DNA from: Ignavibacteria bacterium
Lineage (GTDB): Bacteria; Bacteroidota; Ignavibacteria; Tepidaquicellales; Tepidaquicellaceae
Direction of reading: 5' to 3'
Length of the DNA: 64,000 bases
NCBI GenBank assembly: GCA_036262055.1
Contig: DATAJP010000003.1
Span: 124,001-188,000, forward strand
Below, in pieces: positions 26,367 through 36,084 of this stretch. A model generated the notes under the pieces. That model was given only the letters and a program-made list of their open reading frames with translations. It was not told where the DNA came from and searched no databases. The translations under genes were made by a program, and so were the position numbers. Each line of letters opens with the position of its first letter. Within the stretch, counting starts at the first letter, position 1.

Positions 26367-27308
26367 TTATATCTTTTCTAAATCTGCGAGTGAACTAACA
26401 TTAAATGTTTTCACGTCAGGATTAATTTTTTTAATCAAGCCGGTTAAAACTTTTCCGGAACCTATTTCATAAAAAGTATCAACATCATCACGAATCATGT
26501 TTTGAATTAATACTTGCCATTTAACAGGTGAAAACAATTGTCTATATAATAATTGTTCAATAATTCTTTTATCAGTTGCAGGTTCTGCTTCAACGTTTGA
26601 ATAAACCGGAATACTTGCATCATTTATCTCCGCTTTTTCAATTGATACGCGCAAATCATCTGCGAGCCCGACCATCAGCTCGGAATGAAACGCTCCGCTT
26701 ACTTCAAGCTCTTTTGCAAGACGGCAATTATAAGGAGGAGATTTTGCAATTTCCATTGCTTTGTGAACTGCATTTACATCGCCTGATATTACAATTTGTC
26801 CGGGACAGTTATAATTCGCGGGCTGAACAATCTCAACAGGGTCATCAATTAAGTCGCCACCCATAACGGTTTTGCAAATTTCATTTACCTGATTGTCTGT
26901 GAGCCCGATTAATGCTGCCATAGTTCCCGGCTTTCTGTCTCCGGCATCTTTCATTAGATCGCCGCGTCTCTTCACAAGTTTTAATCCTTCTTCAAACGTA
27001 AAGGCATCTGCATAAGCATAAGCCGTATATTCGCCAAGGGAATGCCCCGCGGCAAAATCAGCTTTGATTTTATCCCCGATTAGTTTAAAAAGTATATATG
27101 AGTGAACAAATAATGCGGGTTGAGTTATGTTTGTGAGTTTTAATATATCGGTAGGACCATCGAATGAAAACTGACTAAGTTTCGTTTCCATTATATCATC
27201 GGCTTTTAAATAAAGTTCGCGCGCATACTCACTGCTATCAAACAAATCTTTTCCCATGCCGACTGTCTGTGAACCTTGTCCCGGAAATACGAATGCTGTC
27301 TTTGACAT
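26367..27308 (-). CDS. fabD: Malonyl-CoA:ACP transacylase
   Basis: Loads malonyl groups on ACP for fatty acid synthesis. Oxyanion Gln in FPGQGSQ, nucleophile Ser90 in GHSLGEYTAYAYA, Arg115 and catalytic His208 in GAFHSELM are all in place. 313 residues, normal. First gene of the fabD-DUF3109-fabG-lipoprotein-mutase operon on the minus strand. Confidence 0.96.
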   Translation of the reverse strand: MSKTAFVFPGQGSQTVGMGKDLFDSSEYARELYLKADDIMETKLSQFSFDGPTDILKLTNITQPALFVHSYILFKLIGDKIKADFAAGHSLGEYTAYAYADAFTFEEGLKLVKRRGDLMKDAGDRKPGTMAALIGLTDNQVNEICKTVMGGDLIDDPVEIVQPANYNCPGQIVISGDVNAVHKAMEIAKSPPYNCRLAKELEVSGAFHSELMVGLADDLRVSIEKAEINDASIPVYSNVEAEPATDKRIIEQLLYRQLFSPVKWQVLIQNMIRDDVDTFYEIGSGKVLTGLIKKINPDVKTFNVSSLADLEKI

Positions 27309-27377
27309 TAATTATTTAATTATGTGCAAATTAAACAATTAATGTTATTAATTAAATGAAAAATGAAAAATAATATT

Positions 27378-27402
27378 TCATTCCCGCGAAGGCGGGAAGC
27401 CA
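27378..27402 (+). repeat. TCATTCCCGCG hairpin repeat
   Basis: TTCCCGC/GCGGGAA hairpin in the form TCATTCCCGCGAAGG then CGGGAAGCC. Same family as the repeats at 9411, 31818, 32474, 51539 and 62504. Directly follows the stop of the orphan T9SS tail. Confidence 0.65.
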
Positions 27403-27408
27403 AACGAA

Positions 27409-27489
27409 TCACTTTACTAAAACAATTTTTTTGGTCTCAACAAAATCATTGGAGATTAATCTAACAAAATAAACTCCGCTGTTAAGGCT
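27409..27489 (-). pseudogene. Orphan T9SS sorting-tail fragment
   Basis: In a reading frame one base off from the gene ending at 27482, the minus strand encodes SLNSGVYFVRLISNDFVETK then KIVLVK and TGA. This is the end of a T9SS type A sorting domain (compare SGIYFYTITAGSFRDTKK in this window). The frame stays open upstream inside the neighbouring gene, but the sequence loses resemblance to a sorting domain about ten residues back, and the YPNPFNP part is absent. It is read best as a remnant of a lost secreted-protein gene, or as the result of a frameshift fusing the end of the neighbour. Confidence 0.65.
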
Positions 27490-28345
27490 TCCTTGACATT
27501 TTATAATGAAGTTTGAGAAAAGGTCTTCCATAAAAATGGAGTGTATGATTTGTGCGGAGGACATTTTCTTCATCAACATAAACGTGTATCCACTCGTGCA
27601 TTGATTTTACGAACTTAGCCCAATACCTGCCCTGATGGTTTGTAAGAACAAAATAAAATCCGTTGTCACCGAATCTTTTCCCTTCTGAACTAAGAAGCAA
27701 TGAACCATCTTTTAAAACTTCTTTTTTCATTATAACGGAAGCGTTGCCATTAGGGAGCGGGAAGACAACTTTTAAATGTGAGCAGTCTTCATTTCTTGTT
27801 TTGCTTGTGGTGTATATTCCGGAGTAGATTACGTTGCCTGAGCTTTTCATGATTCTATACCATACAGTATATTTCGCAACGTTTTCTTTATCACGAAGTT
27901 TTATGATTTTACTGTTAATACCCATTGAAGAATCCATTGCGCTCAAAGGAAGATTTAATTGCTGCAGTCTTCTGCTGAAGATTATTGCAAGCAGTTTCCC
28001 AAAAGGTTTATAAAAACTGCACCATTCTGACCAGATTTCAAAATTATAATCGGAAGTGCATTCATAAAAATTTATAATTTCGGGATGAACATTCTTTTTA
28101 TCGGATTCATCAGGAAGCAATGCATGCATTGAATCCATAAGACCTGTACCTTTTTCGTTTTCCGAAATGCTGAGGTTCTCTGAACTTGCGAGGTCTTTAA
28201 AAAATTTATCTTTGATTATTCTGGTATCGCCGATTGGTCCTAAGAGCCAATCATCATCTTGAGGATTGAATTTTTTTCCGGTGGTTTTTACCCAAACCTG
28301 TGTAATCCAATCTTGAAGATACCCGGCTTTTTTATTTAACCACAT
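27482..28345 (-). CDS. Conserved protein of unknown function (possibly DUF4166-like)
   Basis: 287 residues, no signal peptide, one Trp-rich N-terminus (MWLNKKAGYLQDWITQVWVK). The C-terminal half is a beta-rich domain with WYRIMKSSGNVIYSG, GFYFVLTNHQGRYWAKF and IHVYVDEENVLRTNHTLHFYG. This recalls DUF4166 proteins, but I am not certain of the family. Divergent from acs with a 122-base gap. Its 3' end overlaps the orphan T9SS tail in another frame, so its last residues (LKLHYKMSRKP) may not be the original C-terminus. Confidence 0.7.
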   Translation of the reverse strand: MWLNKKAGYLQDWITQVWVKTTGKKFNPQDDDWLLGPIGDTRIIKDKFFKDLASSENLSISENEKGTGLMDSMHALLPDESDKKNVHPEIINFYECTSDYNFEIWSEWCSFYKPFGKLLAIIFSRRLQQLNLPLSAMDSSMGINSKIIKLRDKENVAKYTVWYRIMKSSGNVIYSGIYTTSKTRNEDCSHLKVVFPLPNGNASVIMKKEVLKDGSLLLSSEGKRFGDNGFYFVLTNHQGRYWAKFVKSMHEWIHVYVDEENVLRTNHTLHFYGRPFLKLHYKMSRKP

Positions 28346-28441
28346 ATTACAAAAATAACGTAAAACGATTTTCAGATAAATGTTAATTAAATTGCCAAAA
28401 GTGAGACGGAAATTTAAATTTATTAAATATTAACTAATTGT

Positions 28442-28449
28442 TATCTTTG
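28442..28449 (+). promoter_or_regulatory. Possible FCB-type -7 element for acs
   Basis: TATCTTTG fits the TAnnTTTG consensus of Bacteroidota-type promoters and is 19 bases before the acs ATG, implying a very short leader. No convincing -33 TTTG is seen. Confidence 0.3.
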
Positions 28450-28467
28450 CCTTCATTTAAATTTTTT

Positions 28468-30420
28468 ATGGAAGAAAATTTTACCTCACTTTCGAGAGAG
28501 AAGAGATTATTTAAGCCGAATAAAGCTTTTACTAAAAATGCTTACATAAAATCTTTTGCAGATTATAAAAAGAAATATGCTGAAAGCATAAAAAGTCCGG
28601 AAAAATTCTGGGGAAAAGTTGCAGGCGAGCTTCACTGGTTTAAAAAATGGACAAAAGTTCTAAAATGGAAAGCTCCACATGCAGAATGGTTCACGGGCGG
28701 GAAATTAAATTTATCTTATAACTGCTTAGACAGGCATCTTGAAACTCATAGAAAAAACAAAGTTGCTTTATTTTTTGAAGGCGAGCTTGGAGACACAAAA
28801 ACTTTAACTTATCATCAATTATATATCGAAGTAAATAAGTTTGCAAATGTTTTAAAAAACAACGGAGTTCAAAAAGGCGACAGAGTTTGCATTTACATGC
28901 CGATGACTCCCGAAGGTGTTATTGCAATGCTTGCATGCGCAAGGATTGGCGCAATTCATTCGGTTGTATTCGCAGGGTTTTCTTCTCAGGCATTGATTGA
29001 CAGGATAAACGATGCGGAAGCTTCGATGGTGATTACAGCAGATGGAAGTTTCAGACGCGGACAAGTTGTGAAGTTAAAAGAAGCAGTCGATGCGGCTATG
29101 CCGCAGTGTCCGACTGTAAAGAATGTAATTGTATTGAGAAGAGTCGGGAATGATGTAAACTGGAATCCGATGCTTGATAAATGGTGGCATGATGAAATGC
29201 AAAATGCTGATGAATATTGCGAAGCTGAAAAGCTCGATGCCGAGCATCCACTTTATATATTATACACAAGCGGAACCACAGGAAAGCCAAAAGGAATTTT
29301 GCATACAACTGGCGGGTATTCTGTTCAGACATATTTAACAACAAAAGCAGTTTTTGATATTCGTGATGAAGATATTTATTGGTGCACTGCCGATATCGGC
29401 TGGGTGACAGGGCACAGTTATGTTGTTTATGGTCCTTTGCAAACAGGCGCGAGCATTTTGATTTACGAAGGAGCGCCGAATTTTCCGAATCCTGACAGGT
29501 TCTGGTATCTAATAGACAAATATAAAGTTTCGATTTTTTATACTGCACCGACTGCGATCCGTGCGTTCATTAAATGGGGAAATCATTGGGTTGAGAAATA
29601 CAAGCTTGACTCACTGCGTTTGCTTGGAACAGTCGGCGAGCCGATAAATCCCGAAGCGTGGATGTGGTATAATAAAATGATTGGCAAAGAAAAATGTCCG
29701 ATTGTTGATACGTGGTGGCAAACGGAAACAGGCGCAATTATGATTTCACCTTTGCCCGGAGCAATACCGACAAAACCGGGTTCCTGCACACTGCCTTTTT
29801 TTGGTATTCAGCCGGAAGTTGTTGATAAGCAGGGGAAGGAAGTTCCGAAAGGTTCGGGCGGATTATTAATAGTAAGAAAGCCGTGGCCATCGATACTCAG
29901 AACAATCTGGCGTGATGATGAAAGATTTCAGAAACAGTATTTCAGTGAGTTTCCGGGAATATATTTCACTGGTGACGGCGCAAGAAGAGACAAAGACGGT
30001 TATTTCTGGGTGATGGGTCGTGTTGATGATGTGATAAACGTTAGCGGGCACAGACTTGGAACAGCTGAAATTGAATCTGCACTTGTTGCTCATCCTAAAG
30101 TCGCTGAGTCAGCAGTTGTCGGCAAGCCTGATGAGATAAAGGGAAGTTCAATTTGTGCGTTTGTATCTCTTGAGAGTTCGCATTCACCTTCAGACGAGCT
30201 TAAACAGGAATTAAAAGAATGGGTTGTTAAGGAAATCGGTGCGCTTGCCCGTCCCGATGACATAAGATTTACCGACATGCTTCCGAAAACACGAAGCGGA
30301 AAAATAATGAGACGTTTGCTCCGCGAGCTTGCAAACTCAGGTGAAGTCAAAGGTGATGTAACAACACTCGAAGACTTTGCAGTACTTGAGAGATTGAGAC
30401 AACAAGAGGAAGAGGAGTAG
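28468..30420 (+). CDS. acs: Acetyl-CoA synthetase
   Basis: Activates acetate to acetyl-CoA through acetyl-AMP. Motifs: [36 protein letters not shown], the hinge [20 protein letters not shown] and the acylation-site Lys in [15 protein letters not shown]. The ATG at 28468 gives [12 protein letters not shown] and 650 residues, the usual length; an in-frame TTG at 28438 is less likely. Followed after 174 bases, including a repeat, by a thiolase. Probable role: acetate or fatty-acid derived acetate use. Confidence 0.96.
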   Translation: MEENFTSLSREKRLFKPNKAFTKNAYIKSFADYKKKYAESIKSPEKFWGKVAGELHWFKKWTKVLKWKAPHAEWFTGGKLNLSYNCLDRHLETHRKNKVALFFEGELGDTKTLTYHQLYIEVNKFANVLKNNGVQKGDRVCIYMPMTPEGVIAMLACARIGAIHSVVFAGFSSQALIDRINDAEASMVITADGSFRRGQVVKLKEAVDAAMPQCPTVKNVIVLRRVGNDVNWNPMLDKWWHDEMQNADEYCEAEKLDAEHPLYILYTSGTTGKPKGILHTTGGYSVQTYLTTKAVFDIRDEDIYWCTADIGWVTGHSYVVYGPLQTGASILIYEGAPNFPNPDRFWYLIDKYKVSIFYTAPTAIRAFIKWGNHWVEKYKLDSLRLLGTVGEPINPEAWMWYNKMIGKEKCPIVDTWWQTETGAIMISPLPGAIPTKPGSCTLPFFGIQPEVVDKQGKEVPKGSGGLLIVRKPWPSILRTIWRDDERFQKQYFSEFPGIYFTGDGARRDKDGYFWVMGRVDDVINVSGHRLGTAEIESALVAHPKVAESAVVGKPDEIKGSSICAFVSLESSHSPSDELKQELKEWVVKEIGALARPDDIRFTDMLPKTRSGKIMRRLLRELANSGEVKGDVTTLEDFAVLERLRQQEEEE

Positions 30421-30454
30421 TTTTAGTAAAAAGTAAAAAAGCAAAAGTAAAAAT

Positions 30455-30503
30455 GTAGTCGAACCCTTCAAGGTTCGCAACGAAAGCTAAAGCTTTCGGC
30501 TAC
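30455..30503. repeat. GTAG...CTAC cruciform repeat
   Basis: Outer stem GTAG/CTAC encloses two hairpins: CGAACC/GGTTCG (loop CTTCAA overlaps the stem end) and CGAAAGCT/AGCTTTCG. The whole folds as a three-way junction. Located between acs and the thiolase gene. A related partial copy is at 21124. Confidence 0.7.
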
Positions 30504-30594
30504 AGTAAATTTAAAAGCTTTGAGTCTTTGTGCTTTTGTGGCAAAATAAATCAGCGTAAATCAGCGTTGAAGAAAAAGGAATAATAAAATCTAA

Positions 30595-31791
30595 ATGAAA
30601 GAAGTTTATATAATTGACGGAATAAGAACAGCGATAGGGAAGTATGCAGGTTCATTGAAGGATACGAGACCTGATGATATGGCTGCGCTTTTGATTAAAA
30701 AGATTGTAGAAAGAAATCCGAATGTTCCGAAAGAAGAAATCGAGGATGTTATTCTCGGTAATGCTAACGGCGCAGGTGAGGAAAACAGAAACATTGCAAG
30801 AATGTGCGTGCTTCTTGCGGAGCTTCCGCTGACTGTTGGCGGCGCGACGGTTAATCGTCTTTGCGCATCGGGTATGCAGGCATTTGTTAGCGGTGTGCAC
30901 GGGATTAGAAACGATGAGGGTGAGTGCTATCTGGCTGGAGGAGTTGAATCTATGACTCGCGCGCCGTTTGTTCTTGGAAAAAACGCAGAAGCATTTGGAA
31001 GAAAAGCCGAAATGTATGATACGACAATCGGATGGAGATTTACAAATCCGCGTCTTGCTAAAATGCATCATCCTTATTCTATGGGTGAGACAGCAGAGAA
31101 CGTTGCAGAGAAATACAATGTAACGCGTGAACGTCAGGATGAGTTTGCATATAATTCTCAGATGAAAGCGAAGAAATCAATCGAGGACGGCAGATTTAAA
31201 AACGAAATTATTCCCGTTGAAATAAAAGTAAAAAAGGAAATAAAATATTTTGACGTGGATGAGTTTGCAAGACCTGATACTTCAATGGAAGCTCTTGCAA
31301 AACTGAAGCCTGCTTTCAGAGAAGGCGGAACAGTAACTGCAGGTAATTCAAGCGGAGTGAATGACGGCGCAAGCTTGATAATGCTTGCATCGAAAGATTT
31401 TGTAAAGAAGTATAATCTGAAACCTCGCGCAAGATATGTTGCATCTGCGGTTGCCGGTGTTGACCCTGCGTGCATGGGCATCGGTCCTGTTCCTGCAACG
31501 AAGAAAGCACTCGAACGCGCAGGACTTAAACTAAATGACATAGATTTAGCAGAGCTTAATGAAGCTTTTGCTGCACAGAGCTTGGCGTGCATGGATGAGC
31601 TTGGAATAAATCCCGATATTGTCAATGTAAACGGTGGAGCAATTGCGCTCGGTCATCCGCTTGGCAGCAGCGGTTCGAGAATTATTATTACTTTACTGAA
31701 CGAGCTTGAAAAGAGAAATAAAAGATACGGTTTGGCAACGATGTGCATTGGTGTTGGACAAGGCATGGCTTCGATAATCGAACGTGTGTAG
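30595..31791 (+). CDS. Acetyl-CoA C-acyltransferase (thiolase)
   Basis: Condensing or degradative thiolase. Nucleophile Cys90 (VNRLCASGMQ), His354 in GGAIALGHPLGSSGSR and the second Cys384 in TMCIGVGQG are all present, and 398 residues is the normal length. Could work as acetoacetyl-CoA thiolase, 3-ketoacyl-CoA thiolase or 3-oxoadipyl-CoA thiolase; no hydroxyacyl-CoA dehydrogenase or CoA transferase is nearby to decide. Located downstream of acs on the same strand. Confidence 0.93.
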   Translation: MKEVYIIDGIRTAIGKYAGSLKDTRPDDMAALLIKKIVERNPNVPKEEIEDVILGNANGAGEENRNIARMCVLLAELPLTVGGATVNRLCASGMQAFVSGVHGIRNDEGECYLAGGVESMTRAPFVLGKNAEAFGRKAEMYDTTIGWRFTNPRLAKMHHPYSMGETAENVAEKYNVTRERQDEFAYNSQMKAKKSIEDGRFKNEIIPVEIKVKKEIKYFDVDEFARPDTSMEALAKLKPAFREGGTVTAGNSSGVNDGASLIMLASKDFVKKYNLKPRARYVASAVAGVDPACMGIGPVPATKKALERAGLKLNDIDLAELNEAFAAQSLACMDELGINPDIVNVNGGAIALGHPLGSSGSRIIITLLNELEKRNKRYGLATMCIGVGQGMASIIERV

Positions 31792-31817
31792 TTTTAATTT
31801 ATAAATTATTTTTTGAA

Positions 31818-31886
31818 GTCATTCCCGCGAAAGCGGGAATCCCACTTCCATGAAGTAAGGGGATTCTTCACTTCGTTCAGAATGAC
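31818..31886. repeat. GTCAT-bounded compound palindromic repeat
   Basis: Begins GTCATTCCCGCGAAAGCGG (a hairpin) and ends CACTTCGTTCAGAATGAC, the same right end as the element at 13297-13386. The termini GTCATTC/GAATGAC are inverted. It fills the thiolase-pgsA gap. Confidence 0.72.
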
Positions 31887-31911
31887 ACACTACTTTTAAT
31901 TTAAATTCCCT

Positions 31912-32472
31912 TTGACGCTTCCGAATCAATTATCAGTCCTTCGAATAATCCTCTCGCCGGTGTTTTTATATTTATTCCTCTCGGAGGATAAATCAATGAA
32001 GATTGCTGGGTTTGTAGTTTATATGATTGCATCATTCACGGATTGGTATGACGGATGGCATGCGCGGAGATTTGGAGTTATTACCAAAACGGGAATTTTC
32101 CTTGACCCACTTGCCGATAAAATCCTTGTGTCATTTGCTTTCATTGCGTTTTACATGCTCGGCATCATGCCATTGTGGATGATGATAGTAATTGTTATCC
32201 GCGATATTGTCATAACACTGCTTCGTTCATATAAAGAATCTAAAGGAGTGACTTTAAAAACTTCATATATCGCAAAAGTAAAAACTTTTGTTCAGATGAC
32301 GTATGTGTTTTTGATTTTGCTGGTTATCTTATTGATTGCTTTGGATATCAATTCACAGGATTTCACAAATTTTTTAAACTCGGAATTGAATTATATTTTA
32401 ATGCTCTCGGTTACTTTATTAACGGTATATACGGGAGTTACGTATTTTTTTGAGAATAAACAATCCTCCTAA
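31912..32472 (+). CDS. pgsA: CDP-diacylglycerol-glycerol-3-phosphate 3-phosphatidyltransferase-like
   Basis: CDP-alcohol phosphotransferase of the inner membrane that makes phosphatidylglycerol phosphate. The signature D-G-x2-A-R-x8-G-x3-D-x3-D is seen in YDGWHARRFG then GIFLDPLADKIL. The N-terminal LPNQLSVLRIILSPVFLYLF and about five membrane helices match PgsA; 186 residues. The start is TTG at 31912: an in-frame TAA lies at 31897 and no ATG intervenes. Other CDP-alcohol substrates cannot be fully excluded. Confidence 0.9.
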   Translation: MTLPNQLSVLRIILSPVFLYLFLSEDKSMKIAGFVVYMIASFTDWYDGWHARRFGVITKTGIFLDPLADKILVSFAFIAFYMLGIMPLWMMIVIVIRDIVITLLRSYKESKGVTLKTSYIAKVKTFVQMTYVFLILLVILLIALDINSQDFTNFLNSELNYILMLSVTLLTVYTGVTYFFENKQSS

Positions 32473-32473
32473 T

Positions 32474-32515
32474 GTCATTCCCGCGCAGGCGAGAATCCAA
32501 ACTAAAATGATTTAA
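32474..32515 (+). repeat. GTCATTCC hairpin repeat with ACTAAAATGATT tail
   Basis: GTCATTCCCGCGCAGGCG then AGAATCCAAACTAAAATGAT. It aligns without gaps over 42 bases with 9411-9452 and 51539-51580. Begins 2 bases after the pgsA stop. Confidence 0.75.
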
Positions 32516-32566
32516 AGAACTTAATACATTGACCACTGAAACAAGTTCAGGGCGACATAACTTGAA

Positions 32567-33814
32567 ATGAATGCAAAAGTAATTTCCATAGGGGATGAGA
32601 TTTTAATCGGACAAATTGTTAATACAAATGCCTCGTTCATTGCGGAAAAATTATATTCAATTGGCATTCCTGTTTCGAAAATTATTACCATAGGAGATAA
32701 TGAACAAGATTTACTTGATGAACTAAAGGAAAGTGAAGAGAAATTCGATGTTACTATTATAACAGGAGGTCTTGGACCGACACATGATGATTTGACCAAG
32801 CCTGTTTTGTTGAAATATTTTAATGATGAGTTAGTTATTGATGAAAAAGTTCTGAAACATGTAAAGAAAATGTTTGCAAGCCGTAATGTTGAAATGCCGA
32901 AATCGAATATTGGTCAGGCAGAGGTTCCGAAAAATTCCAGAGTAATCTGGAATAACAACGGAACTGCTCCCGGAATATGGATTGAAAAAAATAACAAGGT
33001 GTATGCTGCGTTACCGGGTGTTCCTTATGAAATGAAACCGATGGTTACCGATTTTGTTTTACCCGAGCTCCAAAAAATTTTCAAGGACAAATTTGATAAT
33101 TATTATTTCAGCAGAACAATTCTGACAACAGGAATTTCGGAATCGGCATTGTTTGAAAAAATCGGAGATATAAAAGAAATTACCGGTGAAAATAAAATGG
33201 CATTTCTTCCTTCAGCCGATGTGATTCGTCTGCGAATAGATATTAAAGCAAAAGATAAAAAATCTGCTGAAGCAGAATTTAATAAAATCCAAAAGAAGCT
33301 TGAAGCAAAAATTTCAGAATATATGTTTGGTTATGATGAAGATAAAATGGAAAAACTTATTGGTGATTTACTGATAAAAAAGAAATTGAAACTTGCAGTT
33401 GCCGAATCCTGCACGGGCGGTAATATTTCATTTTTGATTGTAAACATTCCCGGTTCATCTGAATATTATCTCGGCGGTGTCTGTACATATGCTAACGAAG
33501 CCAAGCAAAAAATGCTGGGTGTTAAAAAAGAAACACTTGAAAGCTATGGTGCTGTCAGCGAAAAAACCGCAATTGAAATGGCTGAAGGTGCAAGAAAAGA
33601 ATTTAAAGCAGATGTTGCAATTTCAACTACGGGCATAGCAGGACCTGCAGGAGGCACTGAAGCAAAACCTGTCGGACTTGTTTACATTGGTTATTCAGAT
33701 AAAAACAAAAGTTTCGCTGAAAAATTTTATTTTGGTGACAACCGGATGAAAAACATATCCCGCGCAACAATTGCCGCAATGAACATTTTACGCAAAGAAT
33801 TGCTGAAATTATAA
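32567..33814 (+). CDS. cinA: CinA family protein (NMN deamidase / ADP-ribose pyrophosphatase type)
   Basis: Two domains. The N-terminal MoCF-like COG1058 domain (about 1-170) has IGDEILIGQIVNTNASFIAEKL and TGGLGPTHDD. The C-terminal CinA domain (about 255-415) has the catalytic-Ser motif AVAESCTGG and STTGIAGPAGGTEAKPVGLVYIG. The enzyme recycles pyridine nucleotides in characterised homologues. 415 residues, full length. Close to pgsA, which is a common neighbour of cinA in many bacteria. Confidence 0.95.
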   Translation: MNAKVISIGDEILIGQIVNTNASFIAEKLYSIGIPVSKIITIGDNEQDLLDELKESEEKFDVTIITGGLGPTHDDLTKPVLLKYFNDELVIDEKVLKHVKKMFASRNVEMPKSNIGQAEVPKNSRVIWNNNGTAPGIWIEKNNKVYAALPGVPYEMKPMVTDFVLPELQKIFKDKFDNYYFSRTILTTGISESALFEKIGDIKEITGENKMAFLPSADVIRLRIDIKAKDKKSAEAEFNKIQKKLEAKISEYMFGYDEDKMEKLIGDLLIKKKLKLAVAESCTGGNISFLIVNIPGSSEYYLGGVCTYANEAKQKMLGVKKETLESYGAVSEKTAIEMAEGARKEFKADVAISTTGIAGPAGGTEAKPVGLVYIGYSDKNKSFAEKFYFGDNRMKNISRATIAAMNILRKELLKL

Positions 33815-33935
33815 TAATCTGTCGGAATCGGAACTACATAAATTCAGGAAACTATTATAAATCAGAAATTTAAGATTGAATTTAATATTTAATAATCGTA
33901 AAATTACATAACTTTTTAAAACCTAACTAATACAT

Positions 33936-35918
33936 ATGAAGACTTTCCTACCTTTTTTTAAAAAAGCATTTTCCTCGCTTTTGACATTAGCATTAATAGT
34001 CGGCGCATCATACATAGTATATGCTTATGTTGATGACCCGAATGTTGATAGTGTCCCGCAATATTTGAGAGATAGCTATGTTCCTAAAATTTATGATGCG
34101 ATGCCTCCCGTTACTATTGATGATTATGATAATTTTAATATCGGAACTGACTTTGCAGAAGTTCATATGACTGTAAATCCAAGAAATCCGACACAGTTTT
34201 TTAATGCATACAACATAAACGGAACTCACCACACTGAGAACGGATTTGACTGGACTACAAATAATCCCGTATTTCCAAACCAAGCTGGTGATCCAGTTGC
34301 TGCTTATGATAGTTTAGGAAGACTATATTATGATAACATGAAAAGCCCGATTACAGGAACATGGGTAGCTTATTCGGATAACAACGGAGCTTCATGGATA
34401 GCCGCAAATGTTTCTGCAAACATTGGGAATGATAAAAACTGGATTTCTGCAGATCAATCTAATGGACCATATTCAAATTATGTTTATGGTGCAATGACAC
34501 CTGGTAACTTTGTTCGAAGCACAAACAGAGGTTCATCATTTGCTCAAACTTTTAATTCGTCAAATACACTTCCTGGTGCTATGACCGCAGTTGGTGCTAA
34601 CATCAATACAGGTGTGTCTGGTGGTGCAGTTTATTTTGTTTCTAATACCGGAAGTACATTTACTCCTACTTATAACTTCCATTTATCAACAAATGGCGGT
34701 GCGAATTTCACTACTGTATCAGCAGGTAACAGATGGGTTGATACCGTTGGTGTTGCTTCAGGCGGAAGACATTCAATCTCAAATATGAGAACAAGACCGT
34801 ATCCTATGATTGGTGCAGATAACGGATGGAGTGCATTCAGAGGACGAGTTTATGTAATCCATGCAGGAAATCCCGGAACATCTAACAAGCCGGAAATATG
34901 GTGCAGATACTCAACAAATATGGGTTCCAATTGGTCAGCAAGAATTAGAGTAACTGACGGTCCTATGAATGTTTCAAATCACTGGCACCCTGCGATGTGG
35001 GTTGACCAAAAAACCGGTCACATTTTTGCTCAATGGATGGATACAAGGGATACTCCAACCAATGACAGTGCATTGATATATGCTTCTCGTTCAACAGACG
35101 GCGGCGTAACTTGGGCTCCAAATGTTCAGGTTTCAAATAAAAAATTCAGAATAAACTGCACCTCTTGCGGAGGCGGTGGTACTCCTTTATACTTGGGTGA
35201 CTATAACAGTATAGTTTCTAATGGAAAAGTCTCAATGTTATCCTGGACTGATTTCAGAAACAATAGTTTCGGTTCATATACCGCTTATTTCCCGGATTTT
35301 GGAATGAGAGTTACTCCGGCAACGGATAGTTTAAATCCGAATGTTGGAAATATTACAATTAATGTTCAGGTGCCTTCAGTAAAGCTTTATTCAGATACTG
35401 TAGAATTTTCAGCAGTCGTAACACCTACTCCGGGAGCAGGAACAATAAATGTAACTTTCCCATCCGGAAACAAATTAACATCCTTCCCAAGTGCTGTTCC
35501 GATGAGAATTCAAGGTTCAGGTGGTGTTACAGCTGGAACCTATACTGTAACTGTAACAGGAAAAGGACCAAACGGAACACCGATACATAAAAGAGATGTA
35601 ACAGTTTATGTTGCCAATACGGTAACAGGTGTCGAAGACCCGTCTCAGATTCCAACAAGATGGGAATTAGCGCAAAATTATCCTAATCCTTTTAATCCTG
35701 TAACAAGAATTAACTATTCAACATTGGCAATAACAGATGTAAAAATTTCAGTGTTTAATTCTGTTGGAAAAGAAGTTGCAGTTTATAAATTCAAGCAAAA
35801 AACAGCAGGAAATCATTTCGTGATTTTCAATGCCGGCGCATTGCCGTCAGGAGTTTATTTCTATAAGCTTGAAACTGCACAATTCACTGACACAAAGAAA
35901 ATGCTTTTGATAAAATAA
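33936..35918 (+). CDS. T9SS-secreted protein with Asp-box (sialidase-like) repeats
   Basis: 660 residues. The signal region is MKTFLPFFKKAFSSLLTLAL then IVGASYIVYAYVDD. At least five Asp-box type repeats are visible: YSDNNGASWIA, RSTNRGSSF, LSTNGGANF, YSTNMGSNWSA and RSTDGGVTWAP, implying a six-bladed beta-propeller as in sialidases. A beta-sandwich linker (about 470-560) precedes the sorting tail with NYPNPFNPVTRI and SGVYFYKLETAQFTDTKKM. Asp boxes alone do not prove glycosidase activity, and catalytic sialidase residues are not evident. Ends with a strong terminator. Confidence 0.85.
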   Translation: MKTFLPFFKKAFSSLLTLALIVGASYIVYAYVDDPNVDSVPQYLRDSYVPKIYDAMPPVTIDDYDNFNIGTDFAEVHMTVNPRNPTQFFNAYNINGTHHTENGFDWTTNNPVFPNQAGDPVAAYDSLGRLYYDNMKSPITGTWVAYSDNNGASWIAANVSANIGNDKNWISADQSNGPYSNYVYGAMTPGNFVRSTNRGSSFAQTFNSSNTLPGAMTAVGANINTGVSGGAVYFVSNTGSTFTPTYNFHLSTNGGANFTTVSAGNRWVDTVGVASGGRHSISNMRTRPYPMIGADNGWSAFRGRVYVIHAGNPGTSNKPEIWCRYSTNMGSNWSARIRVTDGPMNVSNHWHPAMWVDQKTGHIFAQWMDTRDTPTNDSALIYASRSTDGGVTWAPNVQVSNKKFRINCTSCGGGGTPLYLGDYNSIVSNGKVSMLSWTDFRNNSFGSYTAYFPDFGMRVTPATDSLNPNVGNITINVQVPSVKLYSDTVEFSAVVTPTPGAGTINVTFPSGNKLTSFPSAVPMRIQGSGGVTAGTYTVTVTGKGPNGTPIHKRDVTVYVANTVTGVEDPSQIPTRWELAQNYPNPFNPVTRINYSTLAITDVKISVFNSVGKEVAVYKFKQKTAGNHFVIFNAGALPSGVYFYKLETAQFTDTKKMLLIK

Positions 35919-35943
35919 CAGTGCTTAATAAGTATGAATAATT

Positions 35944-35970
35944 AAAAGGGGGCGTTAACCCCCTTTTTTT
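35944..35970 (+). terminator. Rho-independent terminator
   Basis: AAAAGGGGG, loop CGTTAA, then CCCCC and a run of T: stem 35944-35952 with 35959-35967. Follows the Asp-box T9SS gene. Confidence 0.92.
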
Positions 35971-36084
35971 TATTCCTAAAATATTTAATAAAGTTTTTCA
36001 TTTGATTTTTAAAAAAAATATCATAACTTAAACCTCCACTAAATACTGTTTCTTATTTATAAACCTTAAATTGGAGGTAATAAA

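Noticed and set aside
29096-29548. Long open frame opposite acs
   Set aside because: It lies wholly antisense to a conserved gene, has no ribosome site and a composition typical of a shadow frame.
33936-35918. Active sialidase
   Set aside because: Asp-box repeats show a propeller but the arginine triad and catalytic Tyr/Glu are not evident.
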